A stretch of DNA of 64,000 nt, from the NCBI RefSeq assembly GCF_018446385.1, contig NC_055992.1, positions 102,628,947 through 102,692,946 on the forward strand, in the 5' to 3' direction. The position numbers and the translations under genes are program-made. Position 1 is the first letter of the stretch. Every line of letters begins with the position of its first letter. Shown one piece after another: positions 1 to 11,199 of the stretch. Source of the stretch: Zingiber officinale (taxonomy: Eukaryota; Streptophyta; Magnoliopsida; Zingiberales; Zingiberaceae). The notes beneath the pieces are model-generated. The model was not told the origin of the DNA. It searched no databases and saw nothing but the letters and a program-made list of their open reading frames with translations.

Positions 1-424
1 CCTGTAATGAAGACTTGTTTTTTTTTCATATTTCTCCTGGCCGACTTAAATGGCCTTGCTTCGATGAATGACATCCGTAACTTCGCTCTCTATCGACGAT
101 ATTTTAAATGTAATTTTGGAATGCCCACTTTTGCTCTGTTATCCTTTTTATTTCGAGTGTTTCTTCCAACTGCGCCGACCGGTCGGTCGACCTTTTTCCG
201 TAGGGAATTTTTAAATTTCGCCGTTCGGTTAAACGAGCTTCCCCTCTGCCTGGGCTTTCTTTGATGTGCCGATCGGTCAGACGACCTTCCACAAGGGATT
301 TCTATGTGCTTTTCGCATAGCGTTGTCCTTTAATGCGCCGATCGGTCAAACGACTCTCCCTTTTTCTTTATGGATTCTCTGCTAAGGTCTCGATGAAGTG
401 CTTCAACGCGACGCTACCTCATCT
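1..424 (-). repeat. Far 3' UTR of Tat element I, weak repeats
   Basis: No credible gene. A motif like GCCGATCGGTCAGACGAC recurs near 173, 266 and 340, each followed by a CT-rich stretch, so this looks like a decayed short tandem repeat. It continues the non-coding region downstream of the integrase tail of the minus-strand Tat element whose array follows. The left LTR of that element lies outside the window. Confidence 0.5.
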
Positions 425-1416
425 GGGGGGTTTATAGTCGCCAGTCCGACTCTAGAGTTTAACGTCGCCGCTCGACGGTCTTCAAGCTGGGGGGTTTATA
501 GTCGCTCGTCCGACTCTAGAGTTTAACGTCGCCGCTCGACGGTCTTCAACCCGGGGTGTTTTTAGTCGCTGGTCCGACTCTAGAGTTTAACGTCGCTGCT
601 CGACGGTCTTCAAGCTGGGGGGTTTATAGTCGCCGGTCCGACTCTAAGATTTAACGTCACTGCTCGACGGTCTTCAGGCAGGGGGGTTTATAGTCGTCGG
701 CCCGACTCTAAGATTTAACGTCGCTACTCGACGGTCTTCTAACCGGGGTTTATAGTCGCCAGTCCGACTCTAAGATTTAACGTCGCTGCTCGACGGTCTT
801 CAGGCCGGAGGGTTTATAGTCGCCGGTCCGACTCTAAGATTTAACGTCGCTGCTCGACGGTCTTCAAGCCGGGGGATTTATAGTCGCCAGCCGACTCTAA
901 GATTTAACATCGCTGCTCGACGGTCTTCAGGCCAGGGGGGTTTATAGTCGCCGGTCCGACTCTAAGATTTAACGTCGCTGCTCGACGGTTTTCAAGCCGG
1001 GGGATTTATAGTCGCCGGTCCGACTCTAAGATTTAACGTCGCTGCTCTACGGTCTTCAGGCTGGAGGGTTTATAGTCGCCGGTTCGATTCTAGAGTTTAA
1101 CGTCGCCGCTCGACAGTCTTCATGCCGGGAGGTTTATAGTCGTCGGTTCGACTCTAGGATTTAACGTCACTGCTCGACGGTCTTCAGGCCGGAGGGTTTA
1201 TAGTTGCCGATCCGACTCTAGGATTTAACGTCGCTGCTCGACGGTCTTCAGGCCGGAGGGTTTATAGTCGCCGATCCGACTCTAAGATTTAACGTCGCTG
1301 CTCGACGGTCTTCAGGCCGGAGGGTTTATAGTCGCCGGTCTGACTCTAAGATTTAACGTCGCTGCTCGACGGTCTTCAGGCCAGAGGGTTTATAGTCGCC
1401 GGTTCGACTCTAAGAT
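425..1416 (-). repeat. 64-bp tandem array, left part
   Basis: About 15 direct copies of a 64-bp unit containing TTTATAGTCGCC, GACTCTAAGATTTAACG and GCTCGACGGTCTTCA. The spacing of TTTATAG starts at 1197, 1261 and 1325 gives the 64-bp period. The array is cut at 1416 by the Tekay element and resumes at 10565. It lies downstream (minus strand) of an integrase C-terminus. Tat-lineage Gypsy elements are known to carry hypervariable tandem arrays in this position, and these can seed satellites. Confidence 0.92.
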
Positions 1417-1660
1417 TGTAACGACCCAACTCCTAGGTACTAAGCTGTGAGCCGGAACGCTACATTAACTACTGAAGCTACTGTGCTGTACTGTGCGGAA
1501 ACTGGGTAAAACAAAATTTCACTAACTGACTCTATTAAACTGACAACTGGTACACCCTTGCTGTTATAAGGAAGGGTTCAAGACCCTTTCCGGTTGAGGT
1601 ATATGTGCTGAGGAGGATACTTGACCTCCCATCTGAGCTAGAACTCAAAACTAACTTCCC

Positions 1661-1935
1661 AACTGATCGATCCACGGATCGATCAACTTGCCGCGATCTG
1701 TGCCTGCTGGATCGGTCTGCGGACCGATCCGACTGGATCGATCGGCAAGACCGATCAGGTGTGTGCGGATCGGTCTGACCGATCCGGCACCGAGACGGGA
1801 TGCCTTCATTCGATCTTGGATCGGTCGGTGACCGATCGATCTGATGAGCTCTGTTATCAATCCATCTGGATCGGTCGGCTAACCGATCCAGAAAAGAATA
1901 ACCGGATCGGTCTGGCGACCGATCCGTTCGATAGT
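1661..1935. repeat. GATCGGTC palindrome cluster in Tekay 3' LTR
   Basis: Repeated inverted pairs such as GGATCGGTCTGCGGACCGATCC-like units (a GATCGGTC arm, a few bases, then GACCGATC) occur about six times, with perfect GATCGATC copies. The equivalent part of the other LTR (8608-8835) holds the same kind of units in a different order and number. Confidence 0.85.
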
Positions 1936-3469
1936 CAAACGAATCAAATTTCTGATTTCCAGCACTGATTCGTGCCAAAAATCACATACACAAGCTCTAG
2001 ATACATGAAAAACACTCTAGCATGCAAATACTAACGTTCTAAACATGATAAACTAAACAAGACATAGTTTACTAAGCTATAATACCTAGTAACAAGACTA
2101 AGTCATAAAACTGGACATGTTAAGTACTAAAACTGAAATAAAAGCGTATAGATCCCAAGGATCTTTATTCCAGACCCCTTGCACACACACATCATTGTAG
2201 CATCGCCCTCCAGCCTCCGCTAGTCCACTTTTCTTTTACCGGTATCTGCAGTATAAGAAAAGTAGCATCTGTAAGCTAAGAAGCTTAGTAAGAAACCATC
2301 TACCTCACAAAAACATGCAACGATGCGATTATGTTTTTAAAACACGCGGTTTGAAAACTGAACTGAGCATGGCAACATGGCATGGCATACAAACATGTAC
2401 TGAACTGATCATGACATACAAACAAGCTGAGCATAGCATACTGTATCTGAAACTAAGCATGAATACTGAACTGGTCATGCATATACATCTAACTGGTCAT
2501 GAACTCAAATCATGAAACTTAACTGAGGTAATTAACTATAACTGAAACTAAGTTAGTGTTTCCATCACTGATTACATATTTGGAAAACTATATATAATAA
2601 TAGATGAAAATACTAAACATGCTGCTGGGCCCTGGCAATTGTACCTACTGTGCGTGCATTCCTACGAGACCCGGGATTGCTAGTTCCGAATCCAGCAGGG
2701 TTACTAGATTATCTGAACCTAGGGACGACTGTGGGAGTCCAACCCATGGATATCTGATCCAAGTACAGTGCCAACTGAATAAAAGTAAAATACTGAATAC
2801 TGTTTTATTTTACTTTGCTGTTCTAGGTTATCTGAACCTAGAGCTAGGTTATCTGAACCTAGAGGCTACTGTGGGAGCCCACCCAATGGATACCTGATCC
2901 ATTTAGTTGTAATAACTGATAATAAGCTGAATAAAATGTTTCTAATACATTTTACATGCTGTTAGGATGCCTACTGGTGCATCCTTCTGAACTGGGCATT
3001 CTACCGGATGCTTGGTGTGCACTAAAAGCACACCCTAAGACTGAAAACTGTAGAACTACTGAACTAATGCCAAAACTAACAAGCGAGAGCAATTATACTG
3101 CAGGTGAGGGGTTTCTTACTTCAATCGCAAGGTTTTCTTACGATTCTATCCGCTAGGTTTTCCGGAAAAACTGCTCCGTTCGACGAACCGCTTACGTCCT
3201 CGCGTTCCTCTCGCGGAGAAGAACCGACTTCGTGTTGGTGTTGTCGCCGGAAAGTGAACACACGATCCTAGGGAAGGAACCCTAGGACTCCTTTGCTTTG
3301 TTTGCTGCGCCGAGAGAAGGAAACGGGAGAGGGAGAGAAAGGCTTCGGTGAGGAGAGAAAATGCCGAACCAAAAAATAAACCAATCCCACTTAAGTTTTC
3401 TATTTATATCAAATAGTTATTTCTCCCAAATCAAATATAAATATATTTGATTTCCTATCCTTTCAGCAC

Positions 3470-3555
3470 GGCCCTGCTGGGTTCACTTGGTTTCCGGAAC
3501 ACATAATAAGTCGTAGGCTCCGATGGGTCCCGGGTTCGATTCCCGCGTAAACCAT
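3470..3555 (+). other. tRNA-like segment with Pol III B box inside Tekay LTR
   Basis: GGTTCGATTCC at 3533-3543 matches a tRNA T-loop/B box. It is preceded by TGGGTTCACTTGG (possible degenerate A box, about 3478-3490) and followed by GTAAACCA, like an acceptor end. The same segment is in the other LTR (B box 10419-10429), so it was present before this copy inserted. It may be an old tRNA-derived SINE fragment. It is not a functional tRNA: no cloverleaf can be completed by eye. Confidence 0.4.
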
Positions 3556-3713
3556 TTTGCGACTTATTTGTTTTTTTGCTACTTCCGGTACTCCAACAAT
3601 TATGTAAAAATATCCTAATAATCTAGAAAAATCATAGGATATTTCTAAAATAAATTCGAGAATTTTTCGGGCTTTACAATCCCCCATACCTTATAAAAAG
3701 TTCATCCCCGAAC

Positions 3714-4130
3714 TTAAAACAATTCTGGGTACTTCTGTCTCATGCTGGCCTCTATCTCCCAAGTCGCCTCTGCTGCTGTGTGATTTTGCCAGCTGACTTT
3801 GACTAATGGTACTTCCTTGTTCCGTAATTTCTTTACTGCTCGGTCTATTATCTGAATAGGCCGACTGTCATAGCTGAGATCATCACGGACCTGTACCAAC
3901 TGGGGCTCAATCACCTGGGTGGCGTCTGGAATATGCTTCTTCAGCATGGAGACATGAAATACGTTGTGGACAGCCGATATCTCCTGAGGTAGCTCTAGCT
4001 CATATGCTACCTTGCCCACTCTCTTCGTGATAAGGTATGGTCCCACATATCTGGGAGCTAGCTTGCCCTTCTTCCCAAAACGCATGACTCCCTTCATGGG
4101 AGCTACTCGAGGAAAGTCCCATTGAAAACT
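3714..4130 (-). pseudogene. Integrase C-terminus with chromodomain (Tekay)
   Basis: The minus-strand frame ends at 3714. It reads the family's GKLAPRYVGPY segment, then VFHVSMLKKHIPD, and ends in a chromodomain-like tail (KKLRNKEVPLVKVSWQNH, then EATWEIE...YPELF). In chromoviruses this C-terminal chromodomain tethers integrase to modified histones and guides insertion into heterochromatin. Here it stays open for 127 codons, but the frame is lost upstream near 4100, where the integrase core is scrambled. Position immediately before the polypurine tract and LTR is as expected for this clade. Confidence 0.9.
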
Positions 4131-5227
4131 CTAGGGGTCTCGTGTATCGATAGCTCTTCCGACGCTCAGTCTTGTCTCTATCCTCTGGCGACCCATCTCT
4201 GTATGGGCTGTGGTATCTGCTACTAGATCTTTCAAGCTCTAGTTCCTTCATTCACCACTCTCATACCAGTAGGTGATCTGCACCTCCGCCCATAGAGTGC
4301 CTCATAAGGTGTCATGCCGATAGTGGCATGAAAGCGTTGTTGTATGCAAATTCGCTAGACTCGGATATTTGCACCAACTTCCTTGAAATCTAGAGCACAA
4401 GCCGGAGCATATCTTCGAGTACCGGACTTGTCCGACCATCTGTCTGAGGATGGAAGGTCGTGCTAAATTTTAACCTGGTGCCCAGTGCACACTTCCGAAG
4501 TGTGATGTAAATCTATTGTCTCTCCGATATAATGGTTCGTGGGACTCCATGCACCTGACAATCTCCTTGAGATACAACTGCTGCTCCATGGAATATGATA
4601 TTCGATAGCTAAGAAGTGGGTGATTTAGTCAACCTGTCGACTATTACCCGGATGGCATCAAAACCATTCGTGGTTCGGGTAATCCAACTATGAAGTCCAT
4701 AGAGATATCCTCCCACTTCCATTCTAGAATCTGGATCGGTTGCAGAACTCCTCCTGGTCGCCGATGTTCTGCCTTAACCCTTTGACAGATGTTGACGTAT
4801 CTGGCGATATCTCGCTCATCCTGTGCCACCAAAATCGTTTCTTTAGATCCTGATACATTTTGGTGGAACCGGATGCATCGCATAGGGAGTCCCGTGAGCC
4901 TCGTCTAGAATCTGCGTAGTTCCTCCCGATCGGAACACAAAGTCATCACCACAAGACACTACCCCAGCGGACACTCAACTCTCCACTTTCGATTCTACTA
5001 ACCCTTGCTTGATTTTCGTTTCTGGGATCGCTCTGAGGTCTGGATATCATCAAGCAAGGTAGATGCTAAGGACATAGTGGAAAGTTGCGACTATAAGCTC
5101 GAGACTAAAAGTCGTAATCTCCTTCCTTAGGGATGGTGACATAGCGCTAAAGATAATAAGGTAGCACCGGACTTCCTGCTGAGTGCATTACCTTATTAGC
5201 TTTCCCTGATGGTAGAGGATATCTATG
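4131..5227 (-). pseudogene. Degraded integrase core (Tekay)
   Basis: Only fragments remain. 4644-4883 translates (minus) to a zinc-binding/core border containing [13 protein letters not shown] and [15 protein letters not shown], the segment leading to the first catalytic Asp of Gypsy integrases. Around 4270-4330 there is the LYGRRCRSP-like wording that follows the catalytic core. Intervening sequence carries many small indels and stops. The DDE triad cannot be assembled in one frame. Assignment rests on order and wording, not on a continuous domain. Confidence 0.75.
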
Positions 5228-5548
5228 TCATAATCCTTGACCAGCTATAACCATCTGCATTGTCGCATATTCGGATCCTTCTGAGAAGAAATACTTCAGA
5301 CTTTGATGATCTGTATACACTCTGCACCGAGCTCCGCATAAATAATGTCTCCAAATCTTGAGAGCGAACACCATTGCTACAAGCTCAAGGTCGTGAGTAG
5401 GATAGTTCCTCTCATAATCCTTGAGTTGTCGGAGGCATAGGCGATCACCTTGCTGCATCAGTACCACTCCTAATCCCAATTTAGAGGCGTCACAGATGTC
5501 GAAGCTGTCTGTGTTTTCCGGTATAGCTAAAATAGGAGCACTGGTCAA
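5228..5548 (-). pseudogene. RNase H fragment of Tekay pol
   Basis: A 106-codon open stretch carrying the Gypsy RNase H signature: [20 protein letters not shown] (first catalytic Asp region), a [22 protein letters not shown] helix and [11 protein letters not shown] with another catalytic Asp. The enzyme degrades the RNA strand during reverse transcription. The stretch is in a different frame from both RT (5836-6297) and the integrase pieces, so indels separate the pol domains. Confidence 0.88.
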
Positions 5549-6540
5549 TCTCCGTTTCTCGTAGTCCTCCGTCCACTGAAATTTCTTGTTCTTCCCGGTG
5601 AGAGCGTGGGGAGGCTATCCCGGAGAAGTCCTCTGAATTTCTGTAGTAGCACTGCTAATCCCGAAAGTTTCGATTTCCGGCGTTCACGGGTCTCTTCGAT
5701 TACTACGCTTCTATCTTCTTTGGGATCTACCATAACACCATCCTTGGAGATGATGTGACCTAGAAAGGCTACAGTCTAGCCAAAATTCACATTTCGTGAA
5801 TTTGGCGTATAGTTGGTTCTGCTGCAGAACTGTCTTCAAATGCTCTGCATGGTCCTCCTGAGTGCTGAATAGATAAGAATGTCATCGATGAACACGATGA
5901 CAAACTTGTCTAAGTATTCCCTGAATACCCTGCTCATGAGGTCCATGAAAGTAGCTGGAGCATTTGTCACGCCGAAAGGCATGACTACGAACTCGTAATG
6001 TCCGTATCTGGTCCTGAAAGCTGTTTTAGGTATATCACCTTTCTTGACTCTAACCTGGTGATATCCTGATCTGAGGTCAATTTTAGAGAACACTGTGGCT
6101 CCTTTTAGCTGGTCAAACAGGTCATCTATTCTGGGGAGAGGGTACCTGTTTTTAATTGTGACCTGGTTCAAGGCACGGTAGTCTATGCATAAGCGCATGC
6201 TTCCATCCTTCTTCTTCACGAACAACACAGGTGCTCCCCATGGTGAGTGACTAGGGCGTATGAAACCCTTGTCAAGAAGCTCCTGAATTGCTCTCAAGTT
6301 CTGCTGGAGCCATGCGGTACAGTGCCTTGGAAATTGGATTTGTGCGGAATGAGCTCTATCTCAAATTCAATCTCTCTGTCTGGCGCTAGCTCAGGGAAGA
6401 CTACTGGGTAGTCACAAATGACTTGAACCTCGATAGCTGTTGGTTCTTGTCTGGTGTTGACTACATTTGCTAAAATCCCATGCATCCCGAATCCAATTTG
6501 TGCTTTCAATGCCGAGAGAAACTTCACAGCTTTTCTTTTG
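5549..6540 (-). pseudogene. Reverse transcriptase of Tekay pol, frameshifted
   Basis: 5836-6297 is a continuous 153-codon RT block with [22 protein letters not shown], a [13 protein letters not shown] segment, [12 protein letters not shown] (catalytic Asp) and [13 protein letters not shown] (the catalytic Asp pair as FIDD). It makes cDNA from the element RNA inside the virus-like particle. 6294-6527 holds the protease-RT linker in another frame; 5549-5733 is a scrambled connection to RNase H. The neighbouring pieces lie in different frames, showing small indels. Confidence 0.88.
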
Positions 6541-6604
6541 GTTTTCCTATGTACTCAAATCGTACTCCTGCTTGAGTGGAATATGACCTTCCATTTACGG
6601 CACT

Positions 6605-7771
6605 CTATAGAAGCGTCGTATCGATCGTAAAATCCATTCCAAAGATGACATCGTAGTCAGTCATTTCTAGCACTATCAGATCACCAAAAAGTTCTTTGTC
6701 TGCTATAATGACTGGCACTGCTCTGAGCCAGTGCGTAGATGCCATAATGTCTCCTGAGGGTAGTGTTGTCAGAAACTGACTATTGAGTAACTCTGGAGGT
6801 GTTGCTAATTTCTCGGCAAATGCCCTGGATACATAAGAGTGGGTTGCCCCAGTATCGAATAAGACAGTTGCATTATACTGTAAAATACTGATATGACCTG
6901 TGACAACTGTCGAGGCATTTGCTACGTTCTCTCTGGTCAGTGAGAAAATCCTGGCATTCGTGATAGCTGTGGGGGCTTCCAATCTGCCCTGACTGATCTG
7001 TGGACCATCTAAGGCAGCATACATCTGGTGTAGCTGCGCTGGCTGAGCTCCATACTGTATCGGCTGAGGCTGAGGAAGACTGTTCTTGTTCGGGCACTGC
7101 TTAGCCATGTGCCCTTCCTGTCCACATTCAAAACAACCTCGCGTACCCTTGCGGCAAACTCCTGGATGATGTTTCCCACAAGTAGCACACTTGGGATGTC
7201 TGGAATGTTTTCCAGCTGGCCCTCCTTTTGGGTCACTGCTTGCCTTGCGTTTCCCTTTCCAGTTGGAGCTATGTCCCTGTTGTTTCTGCTGAGTACCTGA
7301 GCCAGCTTGTCCCTTGGGCTCTGTGGAAACCTGCTTCTGCTGGGTGATGCTGTGCTGATAGTGTTCGGTGATCAGAGCACTACTCACTAGCTCCTCTGTG
7401 GTTTGTGGCCTATGAACGCCACCAGCCACATTCATTGCGATCTCTGGTCTGAGCATCTTCAGCATCAACCGTACTCGTTCCTTCTCTGTGCTGACTAGTT
7501 CTGGACACAGACGGGCCAACCTGTTGAATTTCTTCACGGCTTCCTGAACTGATAGGTTGCCCTGACGAAATTCTGTAAACTCGTCATAGTGTCGGTTCGT
7601 GACATGCATGTGAAAGAATTCCTCGAAGAATTCTTTCTCAAAGTTGGCCCATGTCATCTGGTTTACTGGCCACTTCGCTTTCATCCGCTCCCACCACATG
7701 CGTGCGTCTCCTGTTAAACAGAAGGAGGCACACTTCACCTCTTCGTGCTCTGGCCAGTCTAGAAGCTCCAT
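6605..7771 (-). pseudogene. Gag-protease of Tekay element (388 codons open)
   Basis: The minus-strand frame holds a retrotransposon Gag capsid region (WWERMKAKWP, FEKEFFEEFF, then a QGNLSVQEAVKKFNRLARLCPEL-type core). Two Cys/His clusters follow: CATCGKHHPGVC, and a classic zinc knuckle CFECGQEGHMAKQC that binds element RNA. The aspartic protease then starts with VLFDTGATHSYVS (catalytic DTG) and continues to FGMDF. Family Gags begin further upstream; that part (7878-8102) is in a different frame, so the Gag is broken near 7780-7880. Confidence 0.92.
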
Positions 7772-8102
7772 CGTGCTTTCCAGTGTTTTAAACCATGCCT
7801 GAGCATCCCATGGTTCGCTGGTGCCTGATAAGTTCTCGGGCTTAATTCTCTGCCACTGGATAAGGTAAGCTTCTCTCTTAGCCCCTGCTACTGGGGCTAC
7901 TGGGACTGAGGTTCGGTACTAGAGTGACTGGGGGAGTAGTCTGCTGGTTAGCCTTTAAGGAGGCTATCTCCTGCTGTTGATCAGCTAACTGCTGCTGTAG
8001 CTGAGCCACTAGTGCAGTAAGGTCTGGGGGAGGCACTGAACTGCCTGCCTCGTGCTGGGGCTCAGCCGCTGATGCTTTCTTAGCTGGACGTCCTCGTACC
8101 AT
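7772..8102 (-). pseudogene. Gag N-terminus of Tekay element, out of frame
   Basis: It starts at ATG 8102 (MVRGRPAKKASA...) and runs 74 codons with a Gln-rich coiled-coil stretch (LVAQLQQQLADQQQEIASLKA), typical of the extreme N-terminus of this Gag family. A frameshift before 7878 disconnects it from the capsid frame at 6605-7771. The 5' leader between this ATG and the primer-binding site at 8336 is non-coding. Confidence 0.75.
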
Positions 8103-8335
8103 TTTCTAAATAGCAGAGAACACATATATATAACTAGGCTATCATGTTATAGTTAACTACTGGTAACATGTTAAATACTATCACTGTAAACATGAATTAA
8201 TTAACTACCAACATGAGAGCAAACATGAAAGCACATATAACTGATATGAAAGCTGAAAACAAAACTGAGTGAGAGATGTTCTTACTTGGAAGCTGTAGGC
8301 ACAATGCTGATGTGTGTGTAGGAAGTAAGGAACTT

Positions 8336-8347
8336 GCTCTGATACCA
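8336..8347 (-). other. Primer-binding site, initiator tRNA-Met (Tekay)
   Basis: The minus strand reads TGGTATCAGAGC, the standard complement of the plant initiator tRNA-Met 3' end, three bases inside the LTR boundary at 8351. It primes minus-strand DNA synthesis. Confidence 0.93.
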
Positions 8348-8350
8348 CTC

Positions 8351-10564
8351 TGTAACGACCCAACTCCTAAGTACTAAGCTGTGAGCCGGAACGCTACATT
8401 AACTACTGAAGCTACTGTGCTGTACTGTGCGGAAACTGGGTAAAACAAAATTTCACTAACTGACTCTATTAAACTGACAACTGGTACACCCATGCTGTTA
8501 TAAGGAAGGGTTCAAGACCCTTTCCGGTTGAGGTATATGTGCTGAGGAGGATACTTGACCTCCCATCTGAGCTAGAACTCAAAACTAACTTCCCAGCTAG
8601 CTGCTGTTCGATCCACGGATCGATCAAACTTGCCGCGATTCCGTGCCCTGCTGGATCGGTGCGGACCGATCCGAGGTCGGATCGAGACCGATCCGGCACC
8701 GGAGACGCGGATGCCTTACATTGACATCTTGGATCGGTGCTGGATCGGTCTGTATCCATCTGGATCGGTCGGCTGACCGATCCAGGAAAAGGAATGGCAC
8801 TGGATCGGTCTGCTGATCGATCCAGGTTCTGATAGTCTGAAACGAAATCAGAATTTCTGATTTCCAGCACTGATTCGTGCCAAAAATCACATACACAAGC
8901 TCTAGATACATGAAAAACACTCTAGCATGTAAATACTAACGTTCTAAACATGATAAACTAAACAAGACATAGTTTACTAAGCTATAATACCTAGTAACAA
9001 GACTAAGTCATAAAACTAGACATGTTAAGTACTAAAACTGAAATAAAAGCGTATAGATCCCAAGGATCTTTATTCCAGACCCCTTGCACACACACATCAT
9101 CGTAGCATCGCCCTCCAGCCTCCGCTAGTCTACTTTTCTTTTACCGGTATCTGCAGTATAAGAAAAGTAGCATCTGTAAGCTAAGAAGCTTAGTAAGAAA
9201 CCATCTACCTCACAAAAACATGCAACGATGCGATTATGTTTTTAAAACATACGGTTTGAAAACTGAACTGAGCATGACAACATGGCATGGCATACAAACA
9301 TGTACTGAACTGATCATGACATACAAACAAGCTGAGCATAGCATACTGTATCTGAAACTAAGCATGAATACTGAACTGGTCATGCATATACATCTAACTG
9401 GTCATGAACTCAAATCATGAAACTTAACTGAGGTAATTAACTGTAACTGAAACTAAGTTAGTGTTTCCATCACTGATTACATATTTGGAAAACTATATAT
9501 AATAATAGATGAAAATACTAAACATGCTGCTGGGCCCTGGCAACTGTACCTACTGTGCACGCATTCCTAGTTCCGAATCTAGCAGGGTTACTAGGTTATC
9601 TGAACCTAGGGACGACTGTGGGAGTCCAGCCCATGGATATCTGATCCAAGTACAGTGCCAACTGAATAAAAGTAAAATACTGAATACTGTTTTATTTTAC
9701 TTTGCTGTTCTAGGTTATCTGAACCTAGAGCTAGGTTATCTGAACCTAGAGGCTACTGTGGGAGCCCACCCAATGGATATCTGATCCATTTAGCTGTAAT
9801 AACTGATAATAAGCTGAATAAAATGTTTCTAATACATTTACATGCTGTTAGGACGCCTACTGGTGCATCCTTCTGAACTGGGCATTCTATCGGATGCTTG
9901 GTGTGCACTAAAAGCACACCCTAAGACTGAAAACTGTAGAACTACTGAACTAATGCCAAAACTAACAAGCGAGAGCAATTATACTGCAGGTGAGGGGTTT
10001 CTTACTTCAATCGCAAGGTTTTCTTACGATTCTATCCGCTAGGTTTTCCGGAAAAACTGCTCCGTTCGACGAACCGCTTACGTCCTCGCGTTCCTCTCGC
10101 GGAGAAGAACCGACTTCGTGTTGGTGTTGTCGCCGGAAAGTGAACACACGATCCTAGGGAAGGAACCCTAGGTCTCCTTTGCTTTGTTTGCTGCGCCGAG
10201 AGAAGGAAACGGGAGAGGGAGAGAAAGGCTTCGGTGAGGAGAGAAAATGCCGAACCAAAAAATAAACCAATCCCACTTAAGTTTTCTATTTATATCAAAT
10301 AGTTATTTCTCCCAAATCAAATATAAATATATTTGATTTCCTATCCTTTCAGCACGGCCCTGCTGGGTTCACTTGGTTTCCGGAACACATAATAAGTCGT
10401 AGGCTCCGATGGGTCCCGGGTTCGATTCCCGCGTAAACCATTTTGCGACTTATTTGTTTTTTTGCTACTTCCGGTACTCCAACAATTATGTAAAAATATC
10501 CTAATAATCTAGAAAAATCATAGGATATTTCTAAAATAAATTCGGGAATTTTCCGGGCTTTACA
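8351..10564 (-). repeat. Tekay element 5' LTR
   Basis: 2214-bp partner of 1417-3678. The flanks of the palindrome cluster match the other LTR with only scattered differences, while 8608-8835 (cluster) differs by many indels. It ends at 10564 with TTTACA followed by the TSD copy AAGAT. Confidence 0.95.
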
Positions 10565-10796
10565 AAGATTTAACGTCGCTGCTCAACGGTCTTAAAGCCG
10601 GGGGGTTTATAGTCGCTGGTCCGACTCTAAGATTTAACGTCGCTGCTCGACGGTCTTCAAACTGGGGGGTTTATAGTCGCCGGTCCGACTCTAAGATTTA
10701 ACGTCGCTGCTCGACGGTCTTCAAGCCGGGGGGTTTATAGTCGCCGGTCCAACTCTAAGATTTAACGTCGCTGCTCGACGGTCTTCAATAATAAGC
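10565..10796 (-). repeat. 64-bp tandem array, right part
   Basis: About 3.6 further copies of the 64-bp unit seen at 425-1416. The first copy resumes exactly at the AAGAT duplication, proving the Tekay element split one continuous array. Confidence 0.93.
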
Positions 10797-11075
10797 CTAT
10801 GGCTCGGATAATATACGCCCGGCCGAACGGCACGGGGTCTTCGCCATCGAGCATATGACTCGGATAATATACGCCCGGCCGAACGGCACGGGGTCTTCGC
10901 CATCAAGCATATGGCTCGGATAATATACGCCCGGCCGAACGGCACGGGGTCTTCGCCATCGAGCATATGGCTCGGATAATATACACCCGGCCGAACGGCA
11001 CGGGGTCTTCGCCATCGAGCAAATGGCTCGGATAATATACACCCGTTCGAACGACGCGGGGTCTTGACCACGCCA
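10797..11075 (-). repeat. 56-bp tandem array
   Basis: Five copies of a 56-bp unit (GGCTCGGATAATATACGCCC, GGCCGAACGGCACGGGG, TCTTCGCCATCGAGCATAT). The copy nearest 11075 is the most diverged. Open frames crossing it arise from the repeat and are not genes. It sits between the integrase tail at 11200 and the 64-bp array, so this Tat element carried two different arrays in series. Confidence 0.92.
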
Positions 11076-11199
11076 TCTTGCAGCTACCCGCTTGGTGCAT
11101 AATGCTCATGCCTTTGCTTTGTTCTTATAGATTTCATTCTGCAACCAAATGATACATTCGAACGGAATATTCATGAAATACATTACATCAGAGCACCTT
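11076..11199. other. Non-coding spacer of Tat element I
   Basis: Short AT-richer spacer between the integrase stop and the 56-bp array. No feature seen. Confidence 0.5.

Larger units (their letters stand above)
1417..3678 (-). repeat. Tekay element 3' LTR
   Basis: 2262-bp LTR, nearly identical to 8351-10564 outside a palindrome-rich segment at about 1660-1935. It starts TGTAACGACC and ends GCTTTACA on the plus strand. It contains a cluster of GGATCGGTC/GACCGATCC palindromes and a tRNA-like B box at 3533-3543. Small open frames in it on either strand recur in both LTRs and are not supported as genes. Confidence 0.95.
1417..10564 (-). mobile_element. Ty3/Gypsy chromovirus, Tekay/Del type, complete but decayed
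   Basis: A 9.1-kb element on the minus strand with TG...CA LTRs of about 2.2 kb (1417-3678 and 8351-10564). The 5-bp target-site duplication AAGAT lies at 1412-1416 and 10565-10569. The primer-binding site (8336-8347, minus strand) reads TGGTATCAGAGC, matching initiator tRNA-Met. A polypurine tract (reverse complement of ATCCCCCATACC) abuts the left LTR at 3679. Order on the minus strand is gag, protease, RT, RNase H, integrase, chromodomain. The integrase-tail chromodomain and domain order place it among plant chromoviruses; its wording is closest to Tekay/Del. Pol is split over several frames, so the copy is inactive. It interrupts the 64-bp array of element I. Confidence 0.95.

Noticed and set aside
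425..1416. CRISPR-like direct repeats
   Set aside because: Contiguous 64-bp units without unique spacers, within a plant retrotransposon UTR.
10721..11109. Three overlapping repetitive ORFs on the minus strand
   Set aside because: Produced by the 56-bp tandem repeats; frame openness follows from the unit.
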